10,754 nucleotides of DNA from Acidimicrobiia bacterium. Its GTDB lineage: Bacteria; Actinomycetota; Acidimicrobiia; Acidimicrobiales; AC-14. The translations under genes and the position numbers were made by a program. Position 1 is the stretch's first letter. Each line of letters starts with the position of its first letter. The notes beneath the pieces were generated by a model. That model ran no database searches. It saw only the letters and a program-made list of their open reading frames with translations, and was not told where the DNA came from. The stretch spans positions 1 through 10,754 of the forward strand of contig JAFASB010000190.1 of assembly GCA_019244985.1 (NCBI GenBank), in the 5' to 3' direction. This document shows positions 1 to 7,006 of this stretch, piece after piece.

Positions 1-757
1 AATCATCCTGGCCGCCGAGAGCGTGGCGCCGCCCCCGCCGTCCGTCGAGCCGACGGCCCGCGCCGAGATCGCAGAGCTCGAGGTCACGCGGTCGCGACTG
101 CAAGCCGACGTGGCCGCGCTCGAGTCTCACGTCACCGACCGCAGGTCCCGGATTAAGAGCCTCCTCGACGAGCTCCAGCTGCGCGTCGACGAGGGCTTCG
201 ACGGACGCATCGCCCAGTGGCCGTCAGCGGCCGAGGGCCTCGTCAACATCGACCTCACCACCGACGACACCGATGACGTCTTCCTGCTCGATGGGGACGA
301 TCTGGTCGACGGGGACGATGAGGTGAACGCCGCCCTCGGGGACGACTTCGTCACCGCGAGCGACGAGGACGACGAGGACGACGAGGACGACGAGGAAATC
401 GTCGACCTGGCGCCTGCGCCTCCTGCGTGGGAGCCGCCCGAGCCCGAGTTCGACGAAGGGCCGCCCGAGCTCGACGACTACGAGCCCGACGACGACGAGC
501 CCGACGAGCTCACTGCCGCTCTGTCCGTGCCCGAGTTCACGGGACTCTCGTCACGAGAGGTCGACGACGACGCGTTCTTCGCCCACCTGCGTGGCGCCCT
601 CGACGACGATGCGCCCCTGGGGCCCCGGGAAGACGCCGCCGGCCTGCTCAAGTGGCGGGACGAGACGGACACCAAGATCGCCGAGGCGCCCAGCCTCTAC
701 GATCAGGGCGAACCGGAACGACGGAAGTTCGGTCGCAAGAAGCGGCGTCCACAGTGA
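1..757 (+). CDS. DivIVA-like coiled-coil protein, C-terminal part (5' end outside window)
   Basis: The reading frame (codons from base 2) is open to the left edge, so the GTG at 23 is probably internal and the N-terminus is missing. The visible part begins with a heptad-like coiled coil (about nt 60-200). A long disordered Asp/Glu-rich stretch follows (about nt 265-570). Next is a short helix-forming segment beginning D-D-A-F-F-A-H-L-R, and the protein ends in a basic tail rich in Arg/Lys. DivIVA/Wag31 proteins recruit the cell-wall synthesis machinery to poles and septa through coiled coils. The identification rests on this architecture and on position: in actinobacteria divIVA usually sits just upstream of ileS, traR, lspA and rluD. 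The diagnostic N-terminal membrane-binding domain is not visible, so another coiled-coil protein is possible. The gene ends in TGA at 755-757. Confidence 0.6.
   Translation, partial: IILAAESVAPPPPSVEPTARAEIAELEVTRSRLQADVAALESHVTDRRSRIKSLLDELQLRVDEGFDGRIAQWPSAAEGLVNIDLTTDDTDDVFLLDGDDLVDGDDEVNAALGDDFVTASDEDDEDDEDDEEIVDLAPAPPAWEPPEPEFDEGPPELDDYEPDDDEPDELTAALSVPEFTGLSSREVDDDAFFAHLRGALDDDAPLGPREDAAGLLKWRDETDTKIAEAPSLYDQGEPERRKFGRKKRRPQ
362..397 (+). repeat. 9-base tandem repeat coding Asp-Glu-Asp
   Basis: Four consecutive 9-base units lie in frame inside the DivIVA-like gene: three copies of GACGAGGAC and one final GACGAGGAA. They encode an uninterrupted run of acidic residues. Because the unit is a multiple of three, copy-number change would alter length without a frameshift. 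Confidence 0.85.
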
Positions 758-836
758 TGTCGCTGATTGGTCGGCCGCTGGCTCATTCCGCATAGGATTC
801 CGGCGCTCTGCACTCAACTAATGGGATGGTGACGTC

Positions 837-1748
837 GTGGTCCTCGTGAGCTTCTTGCTCGTGCTGGCTGCCGCGGTGACGCTCGTCATCGGTTTGCTCA
901 ACTCGGGCCTTGGGCTCATCTACGTGTCGATCGGCTGCAGCGTGGCCGCCGGCATCGTGCTGGCGCTGGCCGTCGTGCGCAGCAGGCCGGAGCGCGCCGC
1001 TGCGCCGGCCGCCGGGAACGAGCGACTCCGGGCGCTCGAAGACGAAGAGGCGCCGACGGTCACCGTCGTCCCCTCGCGGGGCCGCCGTCGCGGCGCCGAG
1101 CCCGAGCCCCAGGAAGAGGTGGCGGCGAGCGGCGATGGCGAAGGCGTGTTCCCGATCGCCGATTACGACGACCTCAAGGTCGGCGAGATCGTCTCGCTCC
1201 TGCCGGAGCTCGACGAGGACGAGCTCGACATGGTGCGCGAGCGGGAAGAGTCCGGCAAGAACCGCTCCACGATCCTCACGCGCGTCGAGGCGCTGAGCGG
1301 CGGCGGCGCTGCGGTCGCCACGAGCGACGGTCGTGATGACTGGGGCTCATGGGACGAGGGCGAAGCCGAAGAGCCCGAAGAGCCCGAGGAAGACGAGGAA
1401 GTCTTCGTCGCCGAAGAGGAAGGCATCTTCCCGATCGCCGATTACGACGACCTGACGGCGGCCGAGGTCGTGTCGCTGCTGCCCGAGCTCGACGATGACG
1501 AGCTCGAGCAGGTGCGTGATCGTGAAGAGAGCGCCGCCGGTCGGGCCACCGTGCTGAACCGCATCGATCAGCTGCTCGGCATCGAGCCCGCGCCGGCGAA
1601 GAAGGCACCGGCAAAGAAGAAGGCTGCGGCCAAGAAGGCACCGGCGAAGAAGAAGGCAGCTGCGAAGAAGGCGGCCGCCAAGAAGTCGACCGCCAAGAAG
1701 TCGACCGCCAAGAAAAGCACCGCGAAGAGGGCGGCGAAGAAGAGCTAG
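837..1748 (+). CDS. Two-helix membrane protein with duplicated module and histone-H1-like C-terminal tail
   Basis: This is a 303-residue protein. Two hydrophobic segments (about residues 2-20 and 26-46) predict a membrane hairpin, followed by a charged region likely in the cytoplasm. A module starting F-P-I-A-D-Y-D-D-L occurs twice, at residues 105 and 198. Each copy continues as acidic helices ending near R-x-x-x-L-x-R. Modules with this Y-D-x-L and acidic-helix pattern occur in actinobacterial proteins of unknown function. Residues 252-303 are almost entirely Ala, Lys, Pro, Ser and Thr in PAKK/STAKK units, like histone H1 or the tails of actinobacterial HU proteins, which suggests nucleic-acid binding. 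The GTG start at 837 has only a weak purine stretch (GGGATGG, 823-829) upstream. A TAGGAT at 793-798 could be a -10 element, but no well-spaced -35 is seen. Function is unknown; DNA-to-membrane tethering is a guess. Confidence 0.8.
   Translation: MVLVSFLLVLAAAVTLVIGLLNSGLGLIYVSIGCSVAAGIVLALAVVRSRPERAAAPAAGNERLRALEDEEAPTVTVVPSRGRRRGAEPEPQEEVAASGDGEGVFPIADYDDLKVGEIVSLLPELDEDELDMVREREESGKNRSTILTRVEALSGGGAAVATSDGRDDWGSWDEGEAEEPEEPEEDEEVFVAEEEGIFPIADYDDLTAAEVVSLLPELDDDELEQVRDREESAAGRATVLNRIDQLLGIEPAPAKKAPAKKKAAAKKAPAKKKAAAKKAAAKKSTAKKSTAKKSTAKRAAKKS
1149..1453 (+). repeat. Internal duplication, copies beginning at 1149 and 1428
   Basis: The first 26 bases of the two modules (1149-1174 and 1428-1453) are identical, including synonymous positions; the copies then diverge while keeping a similar protein pattern. 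Copy spacing is 279 bases (93 codons). The perfect stretch suggests a fairly recent duplication, gene conversion, or strong constraint on the F-P-I-A-D-Y-D-D segment. Confidence 0.85.
1590..1745 (+). repeat. Low-complexity PAKK/AAKK/STAKK coding repeat
   Basis: The 3' end of the membrane-protein gene is made of imperfect 12-15 base units built on AAG-AAG preceded by GCC/GCG. Three consecutive units encode S-T-A-K-K or a close variant near the end. It encodes the basic tail described for the host gene. Confidence 0.8.
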
Positions 1749-4700
1749 ATCGCTCGGACGGCGACCCGGACGGGGTCGCCGTCGATCTCCGCCGCGTGAC
1801 CGTCGCTGACGGCGCCGGTCTCCAGCTTCACGGCCAGTACTTCGGCCGCGATCGAGTCGTGGTGCGCCTGCAGCGCGGCGGCCAAATGCGTCGCCCCGTC
1901 TACGTCGATCGTGATCTCCACGCGGTCGGTGATCTCCAGGCCGGCGTCCTTGCGCACCTGGTTGAGCGCCCGCACGAGCTCCCTCGCCGTTCCCTCGACG
2001 CGCAGGGCGTCGTCGATCTCGAGGTCGAGAGCGACCGCCCACGCCCCTTCGCTGGCGAGCGCGAAGTCCTCGTGCTGTGCCGCCCGCAGCTCGACGTCGT
2101 CGGCGGTGAGCCGCTCACCGGCGACCTCGACCCAGCCCTGCTCGTCGAGAGCGGCCTTCAGGGCGCCACCGTCGGCGTCGGCCAGGGCGCGCTTGACCTC
2201 GTTGACGCGGGGGCCCAGACGCGGCCCGAGGGTTCGGAAGTTCGGGACTGCCGTCCATGACACGAGCTCGGCCAGGCTGGCCACGTCCTGCAGGTCTTTG
2301 ACGTTGAGCTCGGCGCGGATCTGGTCGCGCACCTCGTCGCCGAGCTCGACGGTGGTCGGGTGCACCAGGAGCGCGCGCTTCAACGGTTGGCGGGTGCGCA
2401 CCTTGGCGTCCGTGCGGGCGGCGCGGCCGAGACCGACGAGCTGGCGGGCGGCCGCCATCTCCTCGACCAGGCGGTCGTCGGTGGTTCCGGTCGCGGTCGG
2501 CCAGTCGGACGCGTGTACGGACAGCTCGCCGGCCAGACGCACGTAGACGTCGTCGGCGATGTACGGCGTGAACGGCGCCAGGAGCTGTGCGGTGACGACC
2601 AGGCAGCGGTACAGCGTGGCGAAGGCTGCGGGCTCGTCTGCGCTCCAGAACCGAGGGCGCGAGCGGCGCACGTACCAGTTCGAGAGGTCGTCGATGAACC
2701 GCGCCGTCTCCGTGGCCGCTGTGAGGGCGTCGAAGTCGTCGAACGCGGCGGTGGCCGCCCGCACGGTCTCGTCGAGCCTCGTGAGCACCCAGCGGTCGAG
2801 AACGTGCGTTGGAGACGGTGCCTCGGTGCTCGGTGTCCAGCCTTCGATGTCTGCGTAGGTGGCGAAGAACGAGAAGACGTTCCAGAACGTGAGCAGCGTC
2901 TTGCGCGTCGTCTCCCGGATGCCCTCCTCGTAGACGCGCCTGCTCGACCATGGAGAGCCCGCCGAGAAGAAGTACCAACGCAGGGCGTCTGCCCCGAGCG
3001 AATCGAAGACCTGCCACGGATCGATGACGTTGCCCCGCGACTTCGACATCTTCTGCCCGTCCTGGTCGACGATCAGTCCCAGGCACACCACGTTCCGGTA
3101 CGGCGTGCTCCCGAACACGAGCGTGTTCGCCGCCAGCAGCGAATAGAACCAGCCGCGCGTCTGGTCGATGGCCTCGCAGATGAAGTCGGCCGGGAAGTCG
3201 GCGGGCTCGTCCTCGGCACCCATGTAGTGGTGCTGAGCGGACGGCATCGACCCGGAGTCGAACCAGGCGTCGATGACGGGCTGCAGCCGGCGCGCCTCGG
3301 CTCCGCAGCCGTCGGTGGGACACGAGATCACGACCTCGTCGACATAGGGCCGGTGGAGGTCGAGGTCGGTGAGGTCACGGCTGGCGAGCTCACCGAGCCG
3401 GGCGAGCGAGCTCACACAGGTGTCGTGGTTGTTGGCGCACCGCCAGATCGGCAGCGGTGTGCCCCAGTAACGGTCGCGGGAAAGCGCCCAGTCGACGTTG
3501 TTCTCGAGCCAGTCGCCGAACCGGCCGTGCTTGATGTAGTCGGGGTGCCAGCCGATGCGCTCGTTCTCGCGCAGGAGGTCGGCGCGCCGTTCCGCGGTAC
3601 GCACGAACCACGACGTCTTGGCCCAGTAGATGAGCGGCGTGCCGCACCGCCAGCAATGCGGATAGGAGTGCAGGTACGGCTCCTCACGGACCAGCAGCCC
3701 GCGACCGGCGAGGTCGTCGATGATCCCGCGGTCCGCGTCCTTCACGAAGTGTCCCTGCCACGGTGGCACGTCGGTGCTGAACGCCCCGTCGGGACCGACG
3801 GGATTGAGGATCGGGAGACCCTCTTTCTGGGCGGCGTCCATGTCGTCGGCGCCGAAGGCGGGTGCCAGATGGACGATGCCGGTTCCCTCGTCGGTGCTGA
3901 CGAAGTCGGCGGCAACGACGCGCTGGCCGCGCGCATCGATGGCGAGGAAATCGAACGGTCGCCGGTATCGGACGCCGACGAGGTCGCGGCCGACAAAGCG
4001 CTCGACGATGTCGGCGTCCTCCGGAGCACGGGCGGCGGCCATGACGAGATCGCGGCCCGCGTCCGAACGAACACGGACGTATTCGATGTCGGGTCCGACG
4101 GCGGCCCCTGTGTTGGAGATCAGCGTCCACGGTGTCGTCGTCCACACCAGCAGGTCGAAGTCGCGGTCCTCGACCGGGAACCGCACGTACACGGACTGGT
4201 CGGTGACGTCCCGGTAAGCGCCCGGCTGGCCGAGCTCGTGCGACGACAGCGCAGTACCGCACCTCGCGCAGTAGGGCGAGACGCGAAAGCCCTCGTACAG
4301 CAGGCCGTTGTCCCAGAGCTGACCGAGCATCCACCAGACCGACTCGACGTAGGAGTTGTCGAGGGTCCAGTACGCATCCTTGGTGTCGATCCAGACGCCC
4401 GCCCTCTCGGTGAGCGACTCGAAGTCCGAGACGTAGCGGCGCACCGAGGCGCGGCACCGCTCGTTGAAGGCGGCAATGCCGAAGGCCTCGATCTCGTGCT
4501 TGTTCGAGATCCCCAGCTCCTTCTCGACCTCGATCTCGACTGGCAGGCCATGGCAGTCCCAACCGCCCTTGCGGGGGACGTCGTTGCCGCGCATCGTCTG
4601 GTACCGGATGAACAGGTCCTTGAAGGCGCGGGGCCACACGTGGTGGAGGCCGGGGCGGGCATTGGCCGTCGGTGGCCCTTCGTAGAACACCCAGCGCGGC

Positions 4701-4819
4701 GCCCCGGCGCGGAGGCGCACGACCTGGCCGAGGACGTCCAGGGTCTGCCAGCGCTCGAGGACGCGGTGCTCGAGGCCGACCAGGTCCAGCTGTGCGTCAA
4801 CGGGCCCGAACGATGCCAT
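1745..4819 (-). CDS. ileS: Isoleucyl-tRNA synthetase, type 2, with GXHH signature
   Basis: The enzyme charges tRNA-Ile with isoleucine in the cytosol. From the ATG at 4819 the protein has 1024 residues, normal for long type 2 IleRS. The catalytic core shows E-G-P-P-T-A-N near residue 47, then G57-L58-H59-H60 where class I enzymes usually have H-x-G-H, and a canonical K590-M-S-K-S594. The CP1 editing domain has W-T-T-T-P-W-T-L and G-T-G-I-V-H-L-A-P with D325/D326. Cysteine pairs C461/C468 and C500/C505 probably bind zinc. An anticodon-binding helix contains N714-W-Y-V-R. The frame stays open upstream to 5107, but conserved sequence starts at this ATG. No Shine-Dalgarno sequence lies close to it, and no T-box riboswitch fits in the short upstream region. 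Its stop codon shares bases with that of the convergent membrane-protein gene. Confidence 0.97.
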   Translation of the reverse strand: MASFGPVDAQLDLVGLEHRVLERWQTLDVLGQVVRLRAGAPRWVFYEGPPTANARPGLHHVWPRAFKDLFIRYQTMRGNDVPRKGGWDCHGLPVEIEVEKELGISNKHEIEAFGIAAFNERCRASVRRYVSDFESLTERAGVWIDTKDAYWTLDNSYVESVWWMLGQLWDNGLLYEGFRVSPYCARCGTALSSHELGQPGAYRDVTDQSVYVRFPVEDRDFDLLVWTTTPWTLISNTGAAVGPDIEYVRVRSDAGRDLVMAAARAPEDADIVERFVGRDLVGVRYRRPFDFLAIDARGQRVVAADFVSTDEGTGIVHLAPAFGADDMDAAQKEGLPILNPVGPDGAFSTDVPPWQGHFVKDADRGIIDDLAGRGLLVREEPYLHSYPHCWRCGTPLIYWAKTSWFVRTAERRADLLRENERIGWHPDYIKHGRFGDWLENNVDWALSRDRYWGTPLPIWRCANNHDTCVSSLARLGELASRDLTDLDLHRPYVDEVVISCPTDGCGAEARRLQPVIDAWFDSGSMPSAQHHYMGAEDEPADFPADFICEAIDQTRGWFYSLLAANTLVFGSTPYRNVVCLGLIVDQDGQKMSKSRGNVIDPWQVFDSLGADALRWYFFSAGSPWSSRRVYEEGIRETTRKTLLTFWNVFSFFATYADIEGWTPSTEAPSPTHVLDRWVLTRLDETVRAATAAFDDFDALTAATETARFIDDLSNWYVRRSRPRFWSADEPAAFATLYRCLVVTAQLLAPFTPYIADDVYVRLAGELSVHASDWPTATGTTDDRLVEEMAAARQLVGLGRAARTDAKVRTRQPLKRALLVHPTTVELGDEVRDQIRAELNVKDLQDVASLAELVSWTAVPNFRTLGPRLGPRVNEVKRALADADGGALKAALDEQGWVEVAGERLTADDVELRAAQHEDFALASEGAWAVALDLEIDDALRVEGTARELVRALNQVRKDAGLEITDRVEITIDVDGATHLAAALQAHHDSIAAEVLAVKLETGAVSDGHAAEIDGDPVRVAVRAI

Positions 4820-4825
4820 CCGGCC

Positions 4826-4831
4826 AGGGTA
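4826..4831 (-). promoter_or_regulatory. Possible -10 element for ileS (leaderless start)
   Basis: On the minus strand TACCCT fits the actinobacterial TANNNT -10 pattern and ends six bases before the ileS ATG. Transcription would then begin at or next to the start codon. No convincing -35 hexamer is seen at 17-18 bases, so this is tentative. Confidence 0.25.
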
Positions 4832-4883
4832 TGGCAGGCCTCCAGCAACGCCGGGGGAGGTCGCCGAGGTACCGCGAGGCGTG

Positions 4884-4892
4884 TGGTACAGT
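4884..4892 (+). promoter_or_regulatory. Possible extended -10 promoter of the traR-lspA-rluD operon
   Basis: TGG-TACAGT matches the extended -10 form TGN-TANNNT. It lies 34 bases upstream of the traR ATG, giving a predicted leader of about 28 bases. No good -35 hexamer is visible, which is tolerated by extended -10 promoters. The whole divergent ileS/traR intergenic region is only 107 bases. Confidence 0.4.
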
Positions 4893-4926
4893 CCCGCACC
4901 CTTTACCCCAGGATCGGGTGGGCGGA

Positions 4927-5628
4927 ATGCCAAGAGCGACGCGAACGACCGCCAAGCAGCCAGCGCGCGGGCAGGCACGAGCAAGCAGCCAGAAGGCCAC
5001 GGCGAAGACCACGGCCAAGGCGGGGTCGCGCACTGCCAAGACGACGACGACGGCCCGCCGGTCCGCAGCCACGAAGGCGACGAAGACGACCAAGAGCAAG
5101 CGCACAACGACCGCCGCAGCCCCGAAGACGGCGGCGCGCACCCGCACCACCACCAAGGCGGTGAAGTCCACGAAGACCCCTGCCCGTCCGGCGAAAACCC
5201 CCGCGAAGACGCCGGCCAAGACCCCCTCCCGTCCGACGAAGAAGGCCCTCAAGCCCGAGGACAAGAAGTTTCTGCAGGAACAGCGCGAGCTGCTCCTGGC
5301 CGAGCGCGAGACGTACACGCAGCAGGCCGAGAACCTGAAGGCCGAAGCCGACCAGCTGGCCGAGGAGATGGAGCCCGGCGACATCCAGTTCGACGAGGAG
5401 TCGGGCGAGGGCGGCACGATGAACGTCGAGCGCGAGCGCGACCTGGCGCTCAGCGCCCAGGCCCAGGCCGCCGTCGAGGAGATCGACAAGGCGCTGGCCA
5501 AGATCACCGATGGCAGCTACGGCTACTGCGAGCAGTGCGGTCAGCCCATCCCCAAGGCGCGGCTGAAGGCTCTCCCGTACGCCGCCATGTGCGTCGCGTG
5601 CAAGAGCGGGGGCCTGTCGCGGCGGTAG
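4927..5628 (+). CDS. TraR/DksA-family zinc-finger protein with H1-like N-terminal extension
   Basis: This is a 233-residue protein. Residues 1 to about 112 are a low-complexity basic extension rich in Lys, Thr, Ala and Pro (PAKTPAKTPAKTP units). A helical coiled-coil section follows, then a C-terminal four-cysteine zinc finger: C201-x-x-C204-G ... R-L-K-A-L-P-Y-A ... C222-x-x-C225. That finger is the hallmark of the DksA/TraR family, whose members bind in the RNA polymerase secondary channel and modulate transcription. The extension likely binds nucleic acid. Whether the coiled-coil tip carries the catalytically relevant acidic residues of DksA is unclear. The ATG at 4927 is preferred; an in-frame GTG at 4918 would add three residues. 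Its stop overlaps the lspA start by one base (TAGTG). In Streptomyces-like genomes a related gene sits in the same place between ileS and lspA. Confidence 0.9.
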   Translation: MPRATRTTAKQPARGQARASSQKATAKTTAKAGSRTAKTTTTARRSAATKATKTTKSKRTTTAAAPKTAARTRTTTKAVKSTKTPARPAKTPAKTPAKTPSRPTKKALKPEDKKFLQEQRELLLAERETYTQQAENLKAEADQLAEEMEPGDIQFDEESGEGGTMNVERERDLALSAQAQAAVEEIDKALAKITDGSYGYCEQCGQPIPKARLKALPYAAMCVACKSGGLSRR

Positions 5629-6095
5629 TGACCGGGCGGCGGTTCGCCCTCGTCGGGGGCGTCGCCGCTGCGGCCGTCGTCGCCGACCAGCTGACCAAGT
5701 GGTGGGCCGTCGACCGGCTCTCGCGCGGGCCGATCAAGATCGTCGGCTCCTTGCGGCTTGCCCTGAGCCACAACAGCGCGGGCGCCTTCGGACTCGGCTC
5801 GGGTGTGGTGCCGATGATCGTGCTCGCCGTCGTCGCGCTCGTCGTCGTCCTGTTCGTCGTTGGGCGCTCGATCGACCGCTCGGCGATGGCGGTCGCCCTC
5901 GGGCTTGTGCTCGGCGGTGCCGTCGGCAACCTGCTCGACCGCGTGTTCCGGTCGCCCGGGTTCGGCCGCGGCGCGGTGATCGATTTCGTCGACCTCCGTT
6001 GGTGGCCGGTCTTCAACGTCGCCGACGCCGCCATCACGATCGGGTGCGTCCTGCTCGTGCTGTTGAGCTTCAACAATTCCGGCACGGAGCGATGA
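5628..6095 (+). CDS. lspA: Lipoprotein signal peptidase (signal peptidase II)
   Basis: This is a 155-residue polytopic inner-membrane aspartyl protease that removes signal peptides from prolipoproteins after diacylglyceryl modification. Conserved blocks are present in order: D20-Q-L-T-K-W-W; H-N-S-A-G-A-F-G at 48-55 (the family usually shows N-x-G-A-A-F, so Ala/Gly order is altered here); G-G-A-V-G-N-L-L-D104-R; and F-N-V-A-D133. D104 and D133 are the catalytic dyad by family knowledge. Four hydrophobic segments are seen (about 6-22, 62-79, 86-103, 130-147). The GTG start at 5628 uses the last base of the traR stop, implying translational coupling. The 3' end overlaps rluD by four bases (ATGA). 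The lspA-rluD pair is widely conserved in bacteria. Confidence 0.96.
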   Translation: MTGRRFALVGGVAAAAVVADQLTKWWAVDRLSRGPIKIVGSLRLALSHNSAGAFGLGSGVVPMIVLAVVALVVVLFVVGRSIDRSAMAVALGLVLGGAVGNLLDRVFRSPGFGRGAVIDFVDLRWWPVFNVADAAITIGCVLLVLLSFNNSGTER

Positions 6096-7006
6096 CGGCG
6101 GTGCAGGAGGTCGTGCCCCGGGCCTTGGACGGCGAGCGGGTCGACCGGGTGGTCGCATTCGTCACGGGGTTGCCTCGCCGGGAGGTCGCAGATTTGGTCG
6201 CCGGGGGCCACGTCCGCATTGGCGGCTCGACGATCGACACGCGCTCACGGCGTGTCGTCGAGGGTGACGTCATCGAGGTCGACGTCCCCGACGCCGCCGA
6301 CGACACCCCGCGCCCGGACCCATCGGTCGACGTACCGGTCGTGCACGCCGACGACGAGGTGATCGTCGTCGACAAGCCTGCCGGGCTGGTTGTGCATCCG
6401 GGTGCCGGCCAGCGCAGCGGCACCCTCGTCCACGGGCTGCTGCACGCTTTCCCGGACCTGGCGGGAGTCGGCGATCCCCAGCGGCCCGGCATCGTGCACC
6501 GGCTCGACAAGGGGACGTCTGGGCTGATGGTGGTCGCTCGCACACCCGAGGCGCTCGCCAACCTCGCGTCCCAGTTGAAGCGTCACGACGTCGAACGCGT
6601 CTACCGGGCGCTCGTACTCGGCGAAGTGGCCCAGGGTCGGGGCGTCATCGACGCGCCCGTCGGCCGCTCGGCGCGCCAGCCCACGCGAATGGCGGTGACT
6701 GCCCGCGGACGGGCGGCGCGCACTCGCTACGAGGTGCTCGAGCGGTATACCGACCCGGTGCCTGCAACCCTCCTCGAGTGCCGTCTGGAAACGGGCCGGA
6801 CCCATCAGGTGCGGGTGCATCTGGCGGCCATCGGACACCCGGTGGCCGGGGACACCCGCTACGGTCGTGGCGACGCTCTGGCCATGAAACGCCCGTTCCT
6901 CCACGCCCACGAGCTCGCCTTCGACCATCCGGCCGGCGGCAGCCGACAGCGCTTCCATTCGCCGCTGCCTTCCGATCTGGAGCAGGTGCGTGAGCGTCTC
7001 CACTGA
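6092..7006 (+). CDS. rluD: 23S rRNA pseudouridine synthase, RluA/RluD family
   Basis: This is a 304-residue cytosolic enzyme that isomerises uridine to pseudouridine in 23S rRNA. Residues about 15-65 form an S4-type RNA-binding domain (R-V-D-R-V-V ... V-R-I-G-G). The catalytic domain has D-K-P-A-G-L-V-V-H-P at 94-103, the signature H136-R-L-D139-K-G-T-S-G-L with catalytic Asp139, and a C-terminal L-E-T-G-R-T-H-Q-V-R-V-H block followed by G-H-P-V-A-G-D-T-R-Y-G. Length and domain order are typical. Exact target uridines cannot be inferred, so the symbol reflects family and synteny. The ATG overlaps the lspA stop; a GGAG at 6086-6089 is unusually close, so translation probably depends on coupling. 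Confidence 0.93.
   Translation: MTAVQEVVPRALDGERVDRVVAFVTGLPRREVADLVAGGHVRIGGSTIDTRSRRVVEGDVIEVDVPDAADDTPRPDPSVDVPVVHADDEVIVVDKPAGLVVHPGAGQRSGTLVHGLLHAFPDLAGVGDPQRPGIVHRLDKGTSGLMVVARTPEALANLASQLKRHDVERVYRALVLGEVAQGRGVIDAPVGRSARQPTRMAVTARGRAARTRYEVLERYTDPVPATLLECRLETGRTHQVRVHLAAIGHPVAGDTRYGRGDALAMKRPFLHAHELAFDHPAGGSRQRFHSPLPSDLEQVRERLH

Noticed and set aside
758..836. Terminator or small RNA between the DivIVA-like gene and the membrane-protein gene
   Set aside because: No convincing stem-loop with a U-run and no small ORF with a ribosome site; only a weak -10-like TAGGAT.
1347..2042. 231-codon minus-strand frame across the ileS/membrane-protein junction
   Set aside because: It is composed of Arg/Gly/Leu low-complexity sequence, as expected from reading the Lys/Ala repeat and ileS in the wrong frame.
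4820..5107. N-terminal extension of ileS by 96 residues
   Set aside because: It would overlap traR, has low-complexity shadow sequence, and conserved IleRS sequence begins at the ATG at 4819.
2360..5164. 934-codon plus-strand open frame antisense to ileS
   Set aside because: It mirrors the codon structure of ileS; long antisense frames are common at high GC. The product has no recognisable domain and runs across the divergent promoter region into traR.
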